Assembly (NCBI GenBank): GCA_028673005.1
Contig: CM054117.1
Location: 52,635,870 to 52,699,869, forward strand
Length of the DNA: 64,000 bases
Source of the DNA: Tanypteryx hageni
Lineage: Eukaryota; Arthropoda; Insecta; Odonata; Petaluridae
Direction of reading: 5' to 3'
The notes under the pieces were generated by a model, which saw nothing but the letters and a program-made list of their open reading frames with translations, did not search any database and had not been told where the DNA came from. Below are positions 33,628-43,090 of this stretch, piece by piece (the stretch's first letter is position 1; every line of letters starts with the position of its first letter). The position numbers were made by a program, and so were the translations under genes.

Positions 33628-34020
33628 TTTACACTCGGGAACCGCTGGACGTATTTTGATGAAATTTGGTATTGGGGAGTTTTAGTAAACTTTGTCGACC
33701 GAGTTCAATTTTGGTTAACATCGGACAATAATTACGACCACTTTACATGAAGACTTACATGTAGTTTTACAACGTGCCCGTTTCAACTGGGGAACCGCTT
33801 GATACATTTTGATAAAATTTGGTATTTGAGAGTTTTACTAAAATTGGTCGACCGATTCCAATTTTGGTTAAAATCGGAAGATAATAACGACCACTTTACA
33901 TGAACACCTACATGTAATTTACGTGTTTCAACTTGGGAATCGCAGGACGTATCATATTTAGATGAAATTTGGTATTGGGGAGTTTTACTGCAATTTTTCG
34001 ATCTCAAAGAACACATTTGA
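33628..34020 (+). repeat. Tandem repeat, unit about 150 bp, about 2.6 copies, directly after the LINE
   Basis: Units begin at 33628, 33781 and 33926 (TTTmAACTnGGGAAyCGC). Shared blocks are GATnAAATTTGGTATT, GGnAGTTTTACT, TTGGTCGACCG and CGACCACTTTACATGAA. The GATGAAATTTGGT pattern resembles LINE 3'UTR monomers. Confidence 0.7.
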
Positions 34021-34424
34021 AAACTCTGTAATGTGTCACGAATTGACATGAGGGCCATCGCTAGGAGACATGAACATTTTGCGGGCCGAGAGTTTTCTTA
34101 GAGAAGTGTTATTTTGCTATTATTCCACCGGAAAGGGAGTATAGCCTAAAACCTATTTCATTTAACTTGAGCGATCTGCCGTCGGTATTCAAGAGCACGA
34201 ATTTTCACTTACTTGTAGCTGCTGAGTCCATAAAATCCGTAGCCCCGGAAACTTAGGAACTCTTCGTGGTTCGGTGACGTCACCGCTCAGTCTTCGTTTC
34301 CGCCATATTTTCCATTGCTTTAATTTCTTCGTAAACTATATGTATATTCCGCATATCTATCCGACAGCTCCCAGAGCTTCAGCACTGCCGCACACATGCT
34401 GCAATAACGAAGGCCAATTTTTGT
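34021..34424. other. No gene recognised
   Basis: Mixed sequence with moderate CpG between two repeats. Nothing coding was recognised. Confidence 0.3.
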
Positions 34425-34640
34425 ATGTACCACCGCGGACAATAAATTTGAGACACCTTGAAGTCGCTTTGGTGGCGACTCCGGGAACTTTTTACGTTGA
34501 GGTACCGAATTGCAACCCTGAAGGTGAGCTGTGGTTGGAGAGGGGCGGCGGACGGAGGAGGGGGATAAAAGGAGGAAGGAAGCGAGAGGAAGAACGGAAG
34601 AGGAGTGAGGGGTTTTCAACGCTGTCCCCTCCCGTTCTGA
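34425..34640 (+). repeat. 216-bp GC-rich repeat, inverted partner at 39489-39703
   Basis: Starts ATGTACCACCGCGGACAATA and ends CCCCTCCCGTTCTGA. The reverse complement of 39489-39703 matches along its whole length. The 3' half is purine-rich on this strand. Family unknown, and no protein or tRNA signature was seen. Confidence 0.75.
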
Positions 34641-34729
34641 GTTAAATGCGGGGCGTTCATATGGGAAGTAATGTGATCTGCAGTTTACTTGTTTCCACTT
34701 TTATTGTAGATCTTTGCAAAAGACGTAGG

Positions 34730-35130
34730 AGAGTTACGCGAATCCTTAAACCGGGCAGTAAGCAATGGGTTCAGAAATAATCTCCGTAGCCACCCAATGG
34801 GCCGCAGATGTTACATATGTAGACGGTCAGTAGCAATGCTTTGACCGCAAAAATATGGCATAAAAGAACACCATAGAGCGACCAACAAAAAACAATTCCA
34901 CCTCTCAGAAATCGCGGAGCATGCCTGGGAAGAACCCGGGCACAACATGAATTTCGAAGAAGCGAAAATAATAGCCCCGCTATCTCCCGAGCCTCACCCG
35001 AGAGGCAATAGAAATTTTAAAAACACCGAAAAACTTTAACAGGGAAGACGGTTATTCGCCATCTAACAATTGGAAATTCGTATTTCAAATGGGACGACCA
35101 ACAGCCAATCAGGGAGCGAAGAATTGTCTA
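34730..35130 (+). pseudogene. Penelope-like element, GIY-YIG endonuclease fragment
   Basis: From 34860 one frame reads IKEHHRATNKKQFHLSEIAE, then HAWEEPGHNMNFEEAKIIA; after a frame break near 35000 it continues EAIEILKTPKNFNREDGYSP. This is the familiar order of the GIY-YIG nuclease of Penelope retroelements: RIKEH, the (A)EH...GH.(M)NF...I stretch, the E(A)IEI helix with the catalytic Glu, then NFNREDGY. Just upstream, in a degraded frame, DVTYVDGQ at about 34807 could be what remains of the GxVYxGxT core, and VTRILKPG near 34735 fits the linker after the reverse transcriptase. The reverse transcriptase itself is not present. The copy is broken by stops and frameshifts. Confidence 0.75.
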
Positions 35131-35612
35131 ACAGCCATTAACTAGAAAAGTTATCGTTAGGGTGCCTATATGTAAGACGGGCAAGTCCTGCATCGAACCT
35201 TCGGAACCGAAGAAGCTGGCGAAACTGTAGTCCACAAAAAATAAAAATAAAACGAGGAGGATATCCCGAAAACAAAAAATTCAATACTCAACACACCGCG
35301 GAAGCCTTCAGCGCAAAACTACTGATATTATCTGCAACATATATTTTGAATTTTATTATTATTCAAGAGACCTCAAAACGTGGTTATCCGTTGGAATCAC
35401 TAAATCGAATTTTGCACGAAAACAATAGTTTCTCTATAGGTATTCTTCGTTTACATGGAGCAAGTAAAAATCATACATTTTGCATTGGAAGTTTCCAGTA
35501 TTCTTGCTCTCTCTTGGATTTTTTTAAAATTATATTAAAATGGAAACAAGTAAAATAAGCAATTAATCATTATAATTTATTTCCTACTTGTAATCATGCA
35601 TATCTATATCAA
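35131..35612. other. No gene recognised
   Basis: Probably the 3' remainder of the Penelope fragment, then AT-rich sequence. No boundary motif was identified. Confidence 0.3.
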
Positions 35613-35688
35613 TAGGCGTAAATTCCAAAATTGTTAGTTGGATCCGCGAATTTTTAAATCATAGGAGGCAGAAGGTTGTTATAGATGT
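35613..35688 (+). pseudogene. Second fragment of the CR1-like reverse transcriptase
   Basis: AGGCGTAAATTCCAAAATTG, TTAGTTGGATCCGCGAATTT and AGGCAGAAGGTTGTTATAGAT match 32556-32630 (the segment encoding SKIVSWIREF and RKQKVAIDG). Only about 75 bp survive. Confidence 0.75.
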
Positions 35689-35755
35689 TTGTGTTTGTTT
35701 GAATGCCCAGTCAATTCGCCTCTCTTACAGCACAAATGGGTATCTCAGAGGTAGT

Positions 35756-36020
35756 GCAATGAATAACCGAGGAGGGAGGAGGGAAACCCGGTGCCGGCAT
35801 TTGCCCGCTCTTACGAAGAACACCAGGGGGGCCAACAGCTTAACGTTCCTTCCGAAGGACGGAACAGGTGAATTTGCGCGGTCTTCTCAAACTACGCAAA
35901 CAGGGGGCCGGGTGACTTTGAGAAAAATCCTACTCGCGCAGGATTCGTACCCGATGACTTTTTCAAGCATCGGGAGAGTAGCAGCCAGCGTCCTAACCAC
36001 TACACCACCGGCACCCCTAC
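35756..36020 (-). mobile_element. tRNA-derived SINE, about 265 bp
   Basis: The reverse complement starts with a tRNA head: A box TGGTGTAGTGGTTAGGACGC near 36005, B box GGGTACGAATCC near 35945. A body follows containing CCTTCGGAAGGAACGTTAAG and TGCCGGCACCGGGTTTCCC, motifs typical of arthropod SINEs. The 157-codon frame on the other strand (35699-36172) is only the shadow of this SINE and its flank. Confidence 0.8.
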
Positions 36021-36689
36021 AAAGGGAGAAGTGGGGAATGAAAATAAATATATGTAGGAGAAAGGAAAGGAAAAGGCATGCAAGAAAAATAACGCGGGAG
36101 AAATTAAGAGCCTATCGCTCCCTAAAGGCAAGCCCTACCTTATGTCCCGCCAACACAAAAAAACAAACGTGAACGAAAACATTCCTGCTGAGCGAGAGAA
36201 GACTAACTAAAGCCAATCTGGTGAGGGGATTCCAGCTACCCAGCGGGAGCCGCACACTGGGGTCTGATAATGTGCTTTTGCGACGAGCGAACGCGAACAG
36301 CTACCTGCTCATCGGCCGTTCGCCCTTTTTCCAGAATTGTGAGCCTTATTTAGCGGACTTTACCCATTCCTCTCACAATCAGTAGGGAATATCCCGACTG
36401 AGCATACTTGGATGAAAAGATAAACGAAATATTTACGTCAAATGCATTTCTAAAACTCGCCGCGGTTAGAACATCTGCATAATGCATTGTTAAGAACTGT
36501 TTTTGAATGCTGTCGTCGCTCTAAATTTCAGGAATTACGTGTTAGTATGATCCATGGCGATAACCACTTTGGGATGAAAGAACATCAAAATTAACTGGAC
36601 ACGTATTTTTTTCTTATACTCCTAATGGCCTCTCCTTCAAAAGTTATTAACATTTAAAGGTTACGAAAAACCTGCCGACTATTAAATTT
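36021..36689. other. No gene recognised; GC-richer unassigned repeat-like sequence
   Basis: CpG-containing sequence around 36220-36350 without coding signatures. Probably further transposon debris. Confidence 0.3.
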
Positions 36690-36835
36690 CCCGAAAATTG
36701 CCGATCTTCACCAGAAGTTGGAGTCCCAGAGTGGTTTAAAGCAAGATTCATTTCTTATTCAACCTGAGTTCGCGGGTTTAATCCCCATGCGCGTCATATT
36801 TTTTGTTATCGCCTACGGCCATTTTTTAACTTAAT
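36690..36835 (+). repeat. Left arm of an inverted SINE-like repeat
   Basis: Matches the reverse complement of 37499-37625, sharing TATTCAACCTGAGTTCGCGG, AATCCCCATGCGCG and CGCCTAyGGCCATTTTT. It contains A-box-like GTGGTTTAAAGC and a B-box-like GGGTTTAATCCCC, so the arm is probably a tRNA-derived SINE. Confidence 0.65.
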
Positions 36836-37084
36836 TTTTTCATTTATATGTTATTATGTATCTCCTTCGGTAGATTTTATCACTACTTTTGTTCTATTTA
36901 TGCGTGCTTACTATCTTGCGACACATATTGAAAAGCAATTTTTAATATAATAATATAATTAGCGCATGCAAAAACCATTGGGTGATAATTGAATTTCTTC
37001 CATTTCGATTGCAAATTAAATGATCATCGTCTTTGACGAATTCCATTTCCTCAATCATTGAGAAAATTCTTCTGAAATGTAAAT

Positions 37085-37498
37085 GTGTCAAACAAAGGTT
37101 GTAGAAAATTACATTTCCTACAATTTTTATTCCAATACATTTTTACATTTATCAAATATTAAAGCAAATATTTCAAAATATCGAATAAGTGAGAAGAGTA
37201 AACACCAACTTCCGGTTGACCGATTTTTTCCAAAAACTAATCAGTTCTTTTTCCTCTAAAAAGAATGTTAAATATAAAATTTCGTGTTGATCTGATTAAA
37301 AAACTATTAACTATTAACTAACTATTGAGTTAGAGCACCCACAATAACCCAGTCACACACACCCACAGAAATCATCGCGAAAATAGTCAAAACGTGTTTA
37401 GGGGACCTTAAAACGTCTATTTCCGTTGAAATCTCGAATTCCATTTTTTCATGAAAACAATACTTTCTCTATACTACGTATATGGAGAAAGTAAAAAT
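37085..37498 (-). repeat. 690-bp repeat family, 5' part, minus orientation
   Basis: The reverse complement starts CATTTTTACTTTCTCCATAT and matches the first half of 42401-43090, including AGGTCCCCTnAACACGTTTTG and TTTTTGGAAAAAATCGG. It sits between the two inverted SINE-like arms and touches the right arm. Confidence 0.7.
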
Positions 37499-37625
37499 GG
37501 CCATAGGCGACAACAACAAATATGCCGCGCATGGGGATTGAGCCCGCGAACTCAGGTTGAATAAAAAATGCCTCTTAACTTGAACTGATCGGCCGCTCCG
37601 ATTTCTTACGAATGTCGGCAATTCA
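37499..37625 (-). repeat. Right arm of the inverted SINE-like repeat
   Basis: Reverse-complement partner of 36690-36835. The tRNA-like B-box region (GCGGGCTCAATCCCCATG) and the GGCCATTTT end are both conserved. Confidence 0.65.
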
Positions 37626-38075
37626 AAAGGTTTTTATTTCCGATAAGCCATATACATTTCATTCGTTTACATCAAGTTTTACATTTCATTTCCTTTTCTT
37701 TATACATGGCTTGATCAGAAAGACCCTAGTATAGGCAGAAAGCCTCTTCAGGGTTGAGGCAGGTGCAAAGAGATTGATTATTAGTGTAACCATTGGTAGT
37801 TCCTTTAGGCCTCGCGCTGACATGCAATTTTTAGTCGGCCGACTGTTTGGTTGCATGAGTGAGAACCATTGGCTCTAAGGAGACCGCGCTCACACGCAAC
37901 TGTTTAGTCGGCCGACTAAATAGTTTGTGATTTGCTACAAACTCCATGCAACCAAACAGTTGCGCAACTCGGATGCTACAGTTCTGAACTAGTCCGCGCT
38001 CACTTGCCAACCAAACAATCGGCCGATCGCTCTTCTGCTCACCCCTCAGTTCTGTGTCTGCTTGTGATGTGCACG

Positions 38076-39120
38076 AGGGATGAAATAATGCCGACAATTT
38101 TTAATAATTAGTATTTCAACAACTGCATAAATCTGGACTTTTCAAAAACAAAATACATATTTGTATAAAAAGTTCGCATATCATGATTCAGTCACATTAA
38201 CCATAACATTAAACCTCATTCTAAAATACTTAAAACACTGTATGGATGTTTATACAAAATATGGACACATAAAGACTATTAAATTCTGCCCTGACAGCGT
38301 TATTTATTCTTCGATAAACTCTGTTCGATGAATTCACTTGTGGCAATAGAACTGAATGTAATTCCATCAACACATGCAAGTTTCGAAATTTCTTCTTCAA
38401 TAGATTTCTTATGAATATATCCTTCCGAATTTTTTTTGGTTGATTTTCAGCTATCTTCATTTCAGAAATATTTATATTATGAATTGTTTTTAAATGAACA
38501 GATAATCCACTAGTCGACCCTCCACAGCAATTTATACCTTTTGCAAACGTAGAACATTCAGCTGTGTCATTGTATTTCTTATTAAATAATTCCGCACAAC
38601 TGATTTTTTTACATTCTTTAACAAGGTAGTTGCGTTGGTTTCCAGTAGACCGTACTGTTAACCAGACTTTAGCTATTTATTCTTCGATTGGTTACTACGC
38701 AGTTGTTTATGTAATTGTTAGTTGTTACAGCGAAAATACAGAGTGATAAGGAACACAGGATAAATCCATCAAATATGTGTGACGCTGCTTATGGTATAAC
38801 TGCATCCTTGATCATTCACTATTTCATTTAAAACGCATTTCAGGACGACGAGACCATTTCCAACCATTTTTTCTCATCGATCTAGGTAATATTATAAAAC
38901 TCTCATACCAATCCGTCGGAGTCACTTTTTGGAAGAATCCTCCACTTTATTTCTATTCACACAAGCAACAAATGCATTTTTGGTAGCTTGGAACTGCTCC
39001 CACAATGTAAATTAATTTCAATACCGAAAACGCGGTATTATAAATTACGATGTCGGTATTATGTATCTAATTCAATACCGGTATTAATTCCGGTTTTCCA
39101 ATACCGGGATTCATCCCTAG
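38076..39120 (-). mobile_element. hAT element relic (1045 bp) with perfect 8-bp target duplication TGTGCACG
   Basis: TGTGCACG flanks both sides (38068-38075 and 39121-39128). The left end begins AGGGATGAA and the right end, reverse-complemented, CTAGGGATGAATCCCGG followed by ATTGGAAAACCGG, which is a familiar hAT terminus. The interior on the minus strand carries a degraded BED-finger transposase start, so the element is an internally deleted hAT copy. It is inserted in the Harbinger-like element and is therefore younger. Confidence 0.8.
38310..38640 (-). pseudogene. hAT transposase N-terminus: BED zinc finger, degraded
   Basis: Minus-strand translation from about 38640 gives AELFNKKYNDTAECSTFAKG, then CCGGSTSGLSVHLKTIHNI, a BED finger (C..C, then GGSTSGL and H.....H). 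The second Cys position carries Phe (ECSTF), so metal binding is probably lost. It is followed by a basic linker (ENQPKKIRKD). After a frameshift comes DGITFSSIATSEFIEQSL, which resembles the conserved segment after the BED finger in hAT transposases. The catalytic core and dimerisation domain are deleted. Confidence 0.65.
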
Positions 39121-39237
39121 TGTGCACGCTAGGTCTACTAGGTGAGTCAAACAAAACAACATTCTCATATTTATTCTTATATTTATATAAAAAAATACAT
39201 TCGTTTCAATACATATAAATATATTCGTTTAGGTAAT

Positions 39238-39366
39238 ATGGATACCGATGATGATTGGACCGAAAGGTTCATTCAAACAATTGAATCGAGACCAGCTCTT
39301 TACAACAAATCCATGAAAGAACATTCTGATAGGAATAGAATAGGAAAAGAAAGTCGGCCGACTGTT
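39238..39366 (+). pseudogene. MADF (Myb/SANT-like) domain start, truncated by the right TIR
   Basis: The ATG at 39238 opens MDTDDDWTERFIQTIESRPA, then LYNKSMKEHSDRNRIGK, matching the first helix and LY/LWNK...YKDR segment of MADF DNA-binding domains. The frame then runs into the inverted repeat and stops at about 39367. A splice-like TTTAG precedes the ATG. It belongs to the enclosing Harbinger-like element and cannot form a full domain. Confidence 0.6.
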
Positions 39367-39488
39367 TAATTGCATATGCGCGCACATCTCTTTCGGCAGA
39401 CTCTTTGGTTGCCTAGTGAGCGCGGAATGACCGATCAAATAGTCGACCGACTAAAAATTGCATGTGAGCGCTAGGCCTACTATCCTTG

Positions 39489-39703
39489 TCAGAACGGGAG
39501 GGGACAGCGTTGAAGACCCCTCCCTCTTCTTCTGTTCTTCCTCTCGCTTCCTCCCTCCCTTGATCACCTTCTTCCGTCCCCCACCCCTCCCCGCCACAGC
39601 TAACCTTCAGGGTTGCAATTCGGTACCTCAGCGTAAAAAGTTCACGGAGTCGCCACCAGAGCGACTTCAAGGTGTCTCAAATTTATTGTCCGCGGTGGTA
39701 CAT
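39489..39703 (-). repeat. 215-bp GC-rich repeat, inverted partner of 34425-34640
   Basis: Full-length reverse-complement match to 34425-34640, starting 12 bp after the end of the Harbinger-like element. The copies differ mainly in the purine/pyrimidine-rich half. Confidence 0.75.
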
Positions 39704-40140
39704 GTGACATTGAAACAATTGATTTTCATTATTTTATGCTATTACGACATTTAATGACAAGTGAATAACCAAAATGAAGAAGATTATGGCATGCGTCTAG
39801 TTCTAATCCCGTAATTTATAACCGCTCAATTTCAATATTGGGAAATAAAGTGTATAGAATTGGAGCCAGGAACGGGTTAGTCGCCCCGAGGTTTCCAGAT
39901 TTCCTATTTCTATCGTCCAAGATCTCCAGGCAATCGTGGCTACTGGTTTTCTATCTGGGTTCGTCTTTAAACGCCAATATGTCATCTTTTAAATTTCCCT
40001 CCCTCGCCGTTTTCCGCTAAAATTTCTCACTTTTGTGTGAATATCAAGTAATTTTTTCTCTCCCTCTGTACTCCTTCCATCACTCTCCGCAGAGTTCCTC
40101 ATGTTCTTCCTCCCTTCCTCCTTCCCTCTCTGGCAAACCC
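39704..40140. other. No gene recognised
   Basis: Unassigned sequence becoming C/T-rich towards 40060-40140, leading into the minisatellite. Confidence 0.3.
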
Positions 40141-40325
40141 TCCTTAGCAACTCCTCCCTAGCAACTCCTCCCTAGCAACTCCTCCCTAGCAACCCATCCC
40201 TAGCAACCCCTCCCTAGCAACCCATCCCTAGCAACCCCTCCCTAGCAACCCTTCCCTAGCAACCCTCTCTTCCCTAGCAACCCTCTCTTCCCTAGCAACC
40301 CTCTCTTCCCTAGCAGCCCTCTCTT
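40141..40325 (+). repeat. Minisatellite, unit 14 bp (TCCCTAGCAACyCC) drifting to about 17 bp
   Basis: About a dozen copies of CCCTAGCAAC with a short variable C/T spacer. The last copies have a longer spacer (CCTCTCT). Repetitive Arg/Glu-rich minus-strand frames here are artefacts of the repeat. Confidence 0.85.
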
Positions 40326-40408
40326 CCTCTCTCCTCCACTTCCTTCCTCCTCCTTGCTCATGCAGGTCGAACTGGCATGAAACTTGAAATACGAAAACGT
40401 TGACACGA

Positions 40409-40600
40409 GCCAATTGCCAGAGATTTTGTAAAAATTCACGGAAAATTATAGATATTCTGCTATAACTAATGGAATTTATTATCTAATACATATGGGATCC
40501 ACGTGTCTTAAGTGCTGTTGCCCTGGAGATCGCGTTGGTTTATTTACGAGTTTAGATCTTTGTATATGGTGATTTTTTTAAGCGCTTGCAACTTCTATTT
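40409..40600 (+). repeat. Dispersed repeat shared with 52872-53039
   Basis: Common blocks: CCAATTGCCAGAGA, TTTATTTACGAGTnnAGATC and GATTTTTTAAGCGCTTGCA. Unassigned family. Confidence 0.6.
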
Positions 40601-40632
40601 TAAAAGATAACAAGTTTAAATTTCAATTAAAT

Positions 40633-40792
40633 CAGGAATTCTCAAACTTTTTTAGCCACGAAACCCCTATATTTAAATTAATTTTCCCTGGAACCCTAAC
40701 CAAAATAGCCTATTCATCTCATACCCTCACGGAACCCCATCAATTTTTCGCGAAACCATAGGGTACCGCGGAACAATGTTTGAAAAACCCTG
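40633..40792. mobile_element. hAT MITE, 160 bp, with 8-bp duplication
   Basis: Ends CAGGAATTCTCAAAC and GTTTGAAAAACCCTG form TIRs. Flanks AATTAAAT and AATTAAAG agree at 7 of 8 positions. The interior (GCCACGAAACCCCT, ACCGCGGAACAATG) resembles known hAT MITE sequence. Confidence 0.75.
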
Positions 40793-40945
40793 AATTAAAG
40801 TATCATCGGTTAAACTAACCAACAGAGAAATCTAAACTGATATTATTGAAGAAGTTTAGTCAAGGAAAAAGAGAGTGAGAGAGAGATAGGGAGGGAAAAA
40901 TTGAGAGAAGGGAAGAGTGAGGAATAGAGATAGGGATTTTTTATA

Positions 40946-42025
40946 TCTTCATATAAATAAAAGTAAATGTGTGTTTGTTTGTGAGTTTGTGTGTTAACGC
41001 TGTAACTCCAAAACCAAAAGACCTAGAAAGCTGTAACTTGGATTGCGCACTCAGGAAAACCTGAGGATGTGCACCTCGGGCGTATCTTTTTTTTACTTTT
41101 TCATTTAAGGGGTTGTTTTTACCCCATCTTTCCCCCATAAGAAAAGCATAGGAAAGTAAGTTCAATCGGTGCAGGGCTTTATGAAATTGCATTTTTAAAT
41201 TATTTAAAATTGAGATGCGAACTCGAGACTTGAACAGTTCTATGTAAAAAGAATAAGTTTTCTTATTTTTGAAAGCAGAATTCGAATACGTATTGAATTA
41301 GCGTAATTATTAACTTTTATCCTGGAAAAAAGGGAATATTTTACGGTTTTCAACAATGGAAAATGTAAATTGCCATTTGCGAGCTTAACGATTTTCAATG
41401 GGAACAGGTACAGGAAATGTTACGATCGCGCATAATTTATGCTATTAAGGGGAATAAATGACGTCATAATGAATTATTTGTGTTTTATAACAATTGACAT
41501 TCGAATGAGTGATTCTCCGACTGTAATTTCCTAGCAAAAGAAAAAAACATTAAGTTTGTAATATTAATAGAATGTTTGCATTGTTGTTACACTGTTTATA
41601 GAAACACGATATTATCGTAATTTAAAATGACGCTCATATACTTTCCTTTAAGCACAGCTTCAAAAGAGTTTTCGTGTTTCACTGTTTTATTTATTCGTGT
41701 TTAGTTTCAAGGATTAAAATCGAATATATATATAGTTGTTTGTTTTTAACGGTTTGGTTGGTTGGTTCGTATTCACATAAATAAGAGTGTTTCTTTGACA
41801 TAACAACAGGAAATACTTACACAGGTAAAGTTGCACATCTTGGTTTGATTTTATTTTGCACGAGAAACGTAGTATATCCTGAAGCTCTATACTAATAAAC
41901 ATTACAGATGTTTAAAAAAATAATTGTCTTAAGCACAATAAAATAAATAAATATTCATGTTATTTTAATTAGGTCATTTTTACACTGCTCTGGGTCCCGG
42001 GCAACGCCGGGTAACCTATCGCTAG
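40946..42025 (+). mobile_element. Non-autonomous Helitron, about 1.08 kb
   Basis: Begins with TC after an A (A|TCTTCATATAAATAAAAG). Ends CTAG before a T (42022-42025), with a GC hairpin CCCGG-GCAACG-CCGGG (41996-42011) 10 nt upstream. These are the structural hallmarks of Helitrons: 5' TC, 3' hairpin plus CTRR, insertion between A and T. No Rep/helicase is encoded. A related 3' end lies at 31492 (minus) and related interior sequence at 52140-52640. Confidence 0.75.
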
Positions 42026-42400
42026 TATTATAGATTTTTGCGTGAAGCTGAGTGCGTGCGTGCCTACGCGCTTATGAAGCCTCCGTATAATTTTTTATGG
42101 GAGTTACGTTTACGAGAAGCAGTGCAACATAATTTTCAATCGCATTTTAAAATTACTTAGAATTGCACGAATGTAAGACAACGCTTAAAAAAATGAAAAT
42201 TCATTTTTTCTTCCAATACTACTACTTGGTAAATTACAACTACAAATTATTGAAAGGGTAGCTGCAACGAACATATTAATACAATATATGTATGTCGTCT
42301 ATAATTTGAATTTGTCAGTCAGTCCATAGATTGCGTAAAGAGCAATTATTCGGCGAGCTCAAACTGGGCAATAATACCTGAAGTAGTCATGGCAGCAATA
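42026..42400. other. No gene recognised
   Basis: AT-rich spacer between the Helitron and the 690-bp repeat. Confidence 0.3.
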
Positions 42401-43090
42401 ATTTTTACTTTCTCCATATGGGAAAGTATTGTTTTCATGAAAAAAATTGATTTCGAGATTTCAACGGAAATACACGTTTTGAGGTCCCCTGAACACGTCT
42501 TGACCATTTTCTCGATGATGTCTGTGCGTGAAAGCTTTTTTATAGGTGCTATAACTCAAACACTATTAATCAGGTCAGCGCGAAATTTTATATCTGACAT
42601 TTTTGTTAAAGGAAAAAGTGCCGATTAGTTTTTGGTAAAGATCGGATAACCGAAAGTGGGTGTTTACTCTTGTCACTTATCCGTTATTTTGAAATATTTG
42701 CTTTAATATTTGATAAATGCAAAAATGTATTTGAATAAAAGCTGAAGGAAATTTCACTTTTTACAACCTTTGTTTGAAACATTTTCCCATATAATGCATT
42801 TTTGAAGAGATATCTTATATTTTTAGCTGCCATCACCACGCCACCTACCGACGACTATTGTTAACAATTGACGCTTAGTTACGTCTTAGTAACGCTCCTT
42901 TTTCTTTTCTTAATTGTTGGAGCTTTGTGGCTATATCTAACATCAGAAGGCTATGGTTTGAGTTTATTTCTGTTCTTTGTAAAGTCTAAAATTTTCTCGC
43001 AGTTACTTAAAATATTTATTATTATGTAGCCTATTTGGAATTTTTAGAAACATCACAGATATGGAGAAAGTCATGTGGTGGCCACATCAG
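42401..43090 (+). repeat. 690-bp repeat family, full-length copy
   Basis: Starts ATTTTTACTTTCTCCATATG and ends GTGGTGGCCACATCAG, directly followed by another ATTTTTACTTTCTCC start. A short inverted pair, ACTTTCTCCATAT (42406) and ATATGGAGAAAGT (43059), lies near the ends. No coding capacity. Other copies are at 24308, 29117, 30284, 30557 and 37085. Confidence 0.75.

Larger units (their letters stand above)
37808..39477. mobile_element. Harbinger-like TIR element with a MADF remnant, itself interrupted by a hAT element
   Basis: Left end GGCCTCGCGCTGACATGC, right end (reverse-complemented) GGCCTAGCGCTCACATGC, both followed by AATTTTTAGTCGGnCGACT. Further in, CGCGCTCAC and AGTCGGCCGAC blocks recur in both orientations. 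Flanks are TTA on the left and TAC on the right, an imperfect 3-bp duplication. Once the hAT insertion (38076-39120) is removed, about 620 bp remain, including a MADF coding start. PIF/Harbinger elements commonly carry a MADF/Myb-like protein, so that is the preferred placement. No DDE nuclease is present. Confidence 0.65.

Noticed and set aside
35699..36172. 157-codon frame on the + strand
   Set aside because: It runs antisense through a tRNA-derived SINE and its flank, with no domain.
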